Shown one piece after another: positions 58,582-64,000 of a DNA stretch of 64,000 bases (within the stretch, counting starts at the first letter, position 1; each line of letters begins with the position of its first letter). Source of the stretch: Streptomyces xanthii (GTDB lineage: Bacteria; Actinomycetota; Actinomycetes; Streptomycetales; Streptomycetaceae); the NCBI RefSeq assembly GCF_014621695.1, contig NZ_CP061281.1, positions 2,666,001 to 2,730,000 of the forward strand, in the 5' to 3' direction. Position numbers and translations under genes: made by a program. Below the pieces are notes generated by a model. That model saw only the letters and a program-made list of their open reading frames with translations, ran no database searches and was not told where the DNA came from.

Positions 58582-60501
58582 ATGTCTGTAGTGGAGCGGC
58601 AGCAGTGGGACGTCGTGGTGGTCGGGGCCGGCGGCGCCGGGCTGCGGGCCGCGATCGAGGCGCGCGAGCGGGGCGCCCGTACGGCGGTGATCTGCAAGTC
58701 CCTGTTCGGCAAGGCGCACACCGTGATGGCGGAGGGCGGCATCGCGGCCGCCATGGGCAATGTGAACTCCGGCGACGGCTGGCAGGTCCACTTCCGGGAC
58801 ACGATGCGCGGCGGCAAGTTCCTCAACCAGTGGCGGATGGCCGAGCTGCACGCCAAGGAGGCCCCCGACCGGGTGTGGGAGCTGGAGACCTGGGGCGCGC
58901 TGTTCGACCGCACGAAGGACGGCCGGATCTCCCAGCGCAACTTCGGCGGGCACGAGTACCCGCGCCTCGCGCACGTCGGTGACCGTACGGGCCTGGAGCT
59001 GATCCGCACGCTCCAGCAGAAGACCGTCCAGCTCCAGCAGGAGGACCACAAGGAGACCGGCGACTACGAGTCCCGGCTCAAGGTCTTCCAGGAGTGCACC
59101 GTCACCCGCGTCCTGACCGACGGCGCGGGCCGGGTCTGCGGCGTCTTCTGCTACGAGCGCGAGACCGGCCGCTTCTTCGTCATCGAGGCGCCGAGCGTGG
59201 TCCTGGCGACCGGCGGCATCGGCAAGTCGTTCAAGGTGACGTCCAACTCGTGGGAGTACACGGGCGACGGCCACGCCCTCGCGCTGCTCGCCGGGGCTCC
59301 CCTGCTCAACATGGAGTTCGTGCAGTTCCATCCGACGGGCATGGTCTGGCCGCCGTCGGTCAAGGGCATCCTCGTCACCGAGTCCGTGCGGGGCGACGGC
59401 GGCGTGCTGCGCAACTCCGAGGGCAAGCGGTTCATGTTCGACTACATCCCGGACGTCTTCAAGGAGAAGTACGCGGAGTCGGAGGCCGAGGGCGACCGCT
59501 GGTACGAGGACCCCGACCACAACCGGCGCCCGCCCGAGCTGCTCCCCCGCGACGAGGTGGCCCGGGCGATCAACTCCGAGGTGAAGGCGGGCCGCGGCTC
59601 CCCGCACGGCGGCGTCTTCCTCGACGTGTCGACGCGGATGCCCGCCGAGGTGATCCGGCGACGGCTGCCGTCCATGTACCACCAGTTCAAGGAGCTGGCC
59701 GACGTCGACATCACGGCCGAGGCCATGGAGGTCGGGCCGACCTGCCACTACGTGATGGGCGGCATCGCCGTCGACTCGGACACGGCCGCGGCGCGCGGCG
59801 TCCCCGGGCTCTTCGCGGCGGGCGAGGTGGCCGGCGGCATGCACGGCTCCAACCGGCTCGGCGGCAACTCGCTGTCCGACCTGCTGGTCTTCGGGCGGCG
59901 CGCCGGACTGCACGCCGCCGAGCACGCACAGGGCCTCGTCCCCGCCGAGCGGCCCCGTGTGGACGACGCCGGGGTCGACGCCGCGGCCGCCGAGGCGCTG
60001 CGCCCCTTCTCCGCCGAGCCCGCCGAGGACGGCGCCGTCCCCGAGAACCCGTACACCCTGCACCAGGAGCTCCAGCAGACGATGAACGACCTGGTCGGCA
60101 TCATCCGCCGCGAGGGCGAGATGGAGCAGGCGCTGCGCCGGCTCGGCGAGCTGCGGGTGCGGGCCCGGCGGGCCGGGGTCGAGGGGCACCGGCAGTTCAA
60201 CCCGGGCTGGCACCTCGCGCTCGACCTGCGGAACATGCTGCTGGTCAGCGAGTGCATCGCCCGCGCCGCCCTGGAGCGCACCGAGTCGCGCGGCGGCCAC
60301 ACCCGCGAGGACCACCCCGGCATGAACCGCGACTGGCGGCGGCTGAACCTGCTGTGCCGGCTGCGCGACCCGGCGGATCCGGGGTCCGGCCGCATCGCGC
60401 TGGGCCGCGAGGAGACCCCGCCCGTCCGCCCCGACCTGCTCGCCCTCTTCGAGAAGGAGGAGCTGGTGAAGTACCTGGCCGAAGAGGAGCTGCTGAAGTG
60501 A
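58582..60501 (+). CDS. sdhA: succinate dehydrogenase/fumarate reductase flavoprotein
   Basis: Flavoprotein subunit of 639 residues. FAD-binding VVVGAGGAGLRAAIEARERG, the flavin-linking His in KAHTVMAEGG, substrate site residues in HPTGMVWP and RGDGGVLRN, and the C-terminal HGSNRLGGNSLSDLLVFGRR. It oxidises succinate (or reduces fumarate) and passes electrons to the FeS protein. ATG 58582 lies 17 bp after the anchor gene, and the stop overlaps the sdhB start as GTGA. By gene order it is the Rv0248c type. Confidence 0.94.
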   Translation: MSVVERQQWDVVVVGAGGAGLRAAIEARERGARTAVICKSLFGKAHTVMAEGGIAAAMGNVNSGDGWQVHFRDTMRGGKFLNQWRMAELHAKEAPDRVWELETWGALFDRTKDGRISQRNFGGHEYPRLAHVGDRTGLELIRTLQQKTVQLQQEDHKETGDYESRLKVFQECTVTRVLTDGAGRVCGVFCYERETGRFFVIEAPSVVLATGGIGKSFKVTSNSWEYTGDGHALALLAGAPLLNMEFVQFHPTGMVWPPSVKGILVTESVRGDGGVLRNSEGKRFMFDYIPDVFKEKYAESEAEGDRWYEDPDHNRRPPELLPRDEVARAINSEVKAGRGSPHGGVFLDVSTRMPAEVIRRRLPSMYHQFKELADVDITAEAMEVGPTCHYVMGGIAVDSDTAAARGVPGLFAAGEVAGGMHGSNRLGGNSLSDLLVFGRRAGLHAAEHAQGLVPAERPRVDDAGVDAAAAEALRPFSAEPAEDGAVPENPYTLHQELQQTMNDLVGIIRREGEMEQALRRLGELRVRARRAGVEGHRQFNPGWHLALDLRNMLLVSECIARAALERTESRGGHTREDHPGMNRDWRRLNLLCRLRDPADPGSGRIALGREETPPVRPDLLALFEKEELVKYLAEEELLK

Positions 60502-61274
60502 GTGACGCGTACCGGGCGCACTTCCGCGTGTGGCGCGGGGACCAGGACGGCGGGGACCTGCGGGACTTCGAGGTCGAGGTGCACGAGGGCGAGGTCGTCC
60601 TCGACATCGTCCACCGGCTGCAGGCCACCCAGGCCCCCGACCTCGCGGTCCGCTGGAACTGCAAGGCCGGCAAGTGCGGCTCGTGCTCGGCGGAGATCAA
60701 CGGGCGGCCCCGGCTGATGTGCATGACCCGCATGTCGGTCTTCACCCGCGAGGAGACCGTCACCGTCACGCCGTTGCGCGCCTTCCCCGTCGTACGGGAC
60801 CTGGTGACGGACGTCGGCTTCAACTACACGAAGGCGCGGCAGGTCCCCGCGTTCGTACCGCCCGCGGAGCTGGCGCCGGGCGAGTACCGGATGACGCAGG
60901 AGGACGTGGACCGCTCGCAGGAGTTCCGCAAGTGCATCGAGTGCTTCCTGTGCCAGGACACCTGCCATGTGGTGCGCGACCACGAGGAGAACAAGCCCGC
61001 GTTCGCCGGGCCCCGCTTCCTGATGCGCGTCGCCGAGCTCGACATGCACCCGCTGGACGCCGCCGAGGCGAGCGGCCTCGACCGCAAGACCACCGCCCAG
61101 GACGAGCACGGCCTCGGCTACTGCAACATCACCAAGTGCTGCACCGAGGTCTGTCCCGAGGGCATCAAGATCACCGACAACGCTCTGATCCCCCTGAAGG
61201 AACGCGCCGCGGACCGTAAGTACGATCCGGTGGTCTGGCTGGGCAACAAGATCCGGCGGAGGTCTTCGTCGTAG
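60498..61274 (+). CDS. sdhB: succinate dehydrogenase/fumarate reductase iron-sulphur protein
   Basis: FeS subunit of 258 residues. The [2Fe-2S] ferredoxin-like domain has CKAGKCGSCSAEINGRPRLMC; the C-terminal domain has CIECFLCQDTC and CNITKCCTEVCPEGI for [4Fe-4S] and [3Fe-4S]/[4Fe-4S] clusters. GTG 60498 overlaps the sdhA stop, coupling synthesis. It links the flavin to the membrane anchor; last gene of the operon. Confidence 0.94.
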   Translation: MSDAYRAHFRVWRGDQDGGDLRDFEVEVHEGEVVLDIVHRLQATQAPDLAVRWNCKAGKCGSCSAEINGRPRLMCMTRMSVFTREETVTVTPLRAFPVVRDLVTDVGFNYTKARQVPAFVPPAELAPGEYRMTQEDVDRSQEFRKCIECFLCQDTCHVVRDHEENKPAFAGPRFLMRVAELDMHPLDAAEASGLDRKTTAQDEHGLGYCNITKCCTEVCPEGIKITDNALIPLKERAADRKYDPVVWLGNKIRRRSSS

Positions 61275-61311
61275 CGGCCCTCGCCGCCGGGTCCGCGTCG
61301 TAGGGGGACGG

Positions 61312-62001
61312 TTGGAAGATCAGCGCGAACGAGAACCGGTACTGCTGGGGCGGGGCCGGACCGCCGATGTCTACGCGCTCGACCCGGGCTGGGTGCTGCG
61401 GCGCTACCGGGACGGGCTCGACGCCCGGCCCGAGGCCGAGGTCATGGGCTATGTGCGCGGCCACGGCTTTCCGGCGCCGCTGATCCGGGCGGACGCGGGG
61501 CTCGGGCCCGGCGATCTGGTCATGGAGCGGCTGGACGGGCCGACGCAGGCCGAGCAGCTGCTCAGCGGGCAGCTCGCGCCGGCCGACGCGGGGGCCGAAC
61601 TCGCCGCGCTGCTGCGCCGGCTGCACGCCGTGCCCGCCCGGGCCGGTGGCCGGGTGCTGCATCTCGATCTGCACCCGGAGAACGTGATCCGCACGGCCGA
61701 CGGGCCCGTCGTCATCGACTGGGGCACCACGGAGCTGGGCGATCCGGCCCTGGACTGGGCGATGTCGGCGATCGTGCTCGCCGAGGTGTGCCTGCACCCG
61801 GACTGGTCGGACGCGGCGCCGGCGCTGCGTGTGGTCCTGCCCGCGCTGCTCGCCGATCCCGCGCCGGGCACGACCGGCCCCGCCCTGGACGAGGCCCGCG
61901 CCCGCCGCACGGCGAACCCGACGCTGACCGGCGAGGAGAAGGCCCGGCTCGGCGCGGCGGCGGAGCTGGTGCGGGCGGTGGCGGCGGGCGTCACCCCGTA
62001 G
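61312..62001 (+). CDS. aminoglycoside phosphotransferase-family kinase
   Basis: Small kinase-like protein of 229 residues of the APH/choline kinase fold. GRGRTADVYAL forms the glycine loop, VMERLDGPTQAEQLL is the hinge, VLHLDLHPENVI the catalytic loop with Asp, and VVIDWGTTELGDPALDWA the metal-binding DxG-like motif. Many such genes phosphorylate small metabolites and not antibiotics; the substrate is unknown. It starts at TTG 61312 after TAGGGGGA and ends in a bidirectional terminator. Confidence 0.83.
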   Translation: MEDQREREPVLLGRGRTADVYALDPGWVLRRYRDGLDARPEAEVMGYVRGHGFPAPLIRADAGLGPGDLVMERLDGPTQAEQLLSGQLAPADAGAELAALLRRLHAVPARAGGRVLHLDLHPENVIRTADGPVVIDWGTTELGDPALDWAMSAIVLAEVCLHPDWSDAAPALRVVLPALLADPAPGTTGPALDEARARRTANPTLTGEEKARLGAAAELVRAVAAGVTP

Positions 62002-62005
62002 ACCT

Positions 62006-62047
62006 GACGCGGAGGGGCGCCCCCGGTCGGGAGCGCCCCTCTGCGTC
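62006..62047. terminator. bidirectional terminator between APH kinase gene and argG
   Basis: GACGCGGAGGGGCGC (62006-62020) pairs with GCGCCCCTCTGCGTC (62033-62047), with one G-T wobble (plus strand), between the two convergent genes. Confidence 0.8.
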
Positions 62048-62078
62048 GGTGCTGCGGCGGATCGGTCCGTGCCGGAGA

Positions 62079-63560
<1,482 letters not shown>

Positions 63561-63644
63561 GCCGTTCCCGCCCTCAATTTCCGCCCGTGACGCCCAGCAT
63601 CTCCCCGGTCGCGACACCCCGCACCCGGACATAACCTCCGAAAG

Positions 63645-64000
63645 GTGACCTCGCCCCTAGTCGTCCGGACGGCCGCGGCCGCGCTCCTCGCCCTCCCCTG
63701 GCTGCTGCTGCCCGCCACCCCGGCCCACGCCGACGACCCGGTCACCCTCTCCCGCACCGGCCAGGTCACCGACAAGGTGGACGCCCTCGGCGACCGCGAC
63801 GACGTCACGGCGCAGGCACTGACCACGCTCGACGACAGCCGCGGCATCCAGCTCTTCGTCACCTACGTGCGCGACTTCTCCGGCCGCACCGCCCAGGACT
63901 GGGCGAACGCCACCGCCGAGAAGAACGGACTCGGCCTCGACGACGTGCTCCTCGCCGTCGCCACCCACGACCGGCAGTACGCCTTCTCCGTGGACCGCGA
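63645..64000 (+). CDS. TPM-domain secreted protein, 3' end outside window
   Basis: Start of an exported protein; 118 codons are visible and no stop occurs before the window ends. GTG 63645 begins a signal peptide (VRTAAAALLALPWLLLPATPAHA, cut after AHA), then a TPM_phosphatase-like domain: SRTGQVTDKVDALGDRDD, LDDSRGIQLFVTYVRDFSG and WANATAEKNGLGLDDVLLAVA. TPM domains occur in membrane proteins of unsure phosphatase or assembly function. TAACCT lies seven nt before GTG with no good SD, so leaderless initiation is likely. It diverges from argG. Confidence 0.75.
   Translation, partial: MTSPLVVRTAAAALLALPWLLLPATPAHADDPVTLSRTGQVTDKVDALGDRDDVTAQALTTLDDSRGIQLFVTYVRDFSGRTAQDWANATAEKNGLGLDDVLLAVATHDRQYAFSVDR

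Noticed and set aside
61312..62001. Antibiotic resistance gene
   Set aside because: The APH fold is shared by many metabolic kinases; the protein is short and there is no resistance-specific motif or mobile context.

Overview
The window looks like core chromosome of a Streptomyces species. Supporting signs are very high GC with strong third-position GC bias, frequent GTG/TTG starts, many leaderless genes (a TANNNT box 6-8 nt before the start codon), a mycothiol gene (mshB), the actinobacterial sigE-rseA-htrA-tatB stress cassette, two tandem BldK-type oligopeptide permease operons beside typA, and short dispersed palindromes of a type I recall from Streptomyces intergenic DNA. I see no prophage, integrative element, biosynthetic cluster, tRNA, rRNA or CRISPR array. 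Gene order matches, from memory, the conserved Mycobacterium tuberculosis block Rv1177-Rv1239 and the S. coelicolor block around SCO5105-SCO5160.

Layout. 1-6.1 kb: partial alpha/beta hydrolase, a 50-residue conserved peptide, MarC, PHP phosphoesterase, DUF6758, an MFS exporter and a suppressor-of-fused-like protein. 5.6-10.6 kb: magnesium-related genes (CorA behind a long leader with a small uORF; a soluble PRC/MgtE_N/CBS protein coupled to a DUF1003 protein) plus a lipoprotein. 10.6-18.2 kb: Mrp P-loop ATPase, then on the minus strand sigma-E, its zinc anti-sigma factor, an HtrA protease with a long low-complexity N-terminus, TatB and a conserved protein; an O-methyltransferase diverges from the sigma gene. 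18.5-28.5 kb: DUF3117, enoyl-CoA hydratase, tag, DivIVA-like protein, folP, LOG protein, dapE, a lysozyme-like exported protein, a secreted low-complexity protein, dapC, fdxA and GNAT. This includes two lysine/diaminopimelate steps. 28.5-36.8 kb: SirB1-like protein, a small ORF, a translationally coupled ABC exporter/DesK-type two-component operon, a large VanW/PG-binding-like membrane protein, DUF6113 and mshB.

37-57 kb: an S9 peptidase with a MITE-like palindrome abutting its start codon, then two homologous peptide ABC importer operons (each substrate-binding protein, two permeases, two ATPases) separated by a GNAT gene, then typA and a third, unusually long family-5 binding lipoprotein. 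Peptide degradation and uptake dominate this part; the operon beside typA is the best bldK candidate. 57-61.3 kb: a succinate dehydrogenase/fumarate reductase operon (small protein, membrane anchor, flavoprotein, iron-sulphur protein). 61.3-64 kb: an APH-family kinase, argG with ARG-box-like operators, and the start of a TPM-domain protein that runs off the window.

No unambiguous new defence or mobile system was found. The most novel signals are structured non-coding elements: a family of long cloverleaf-like palindromic repeats (18.26, 39.27, 45.83 and 57.18 kb), a MITE-like hairpin at 37.03 kb, and the uORF-containing corA leader.
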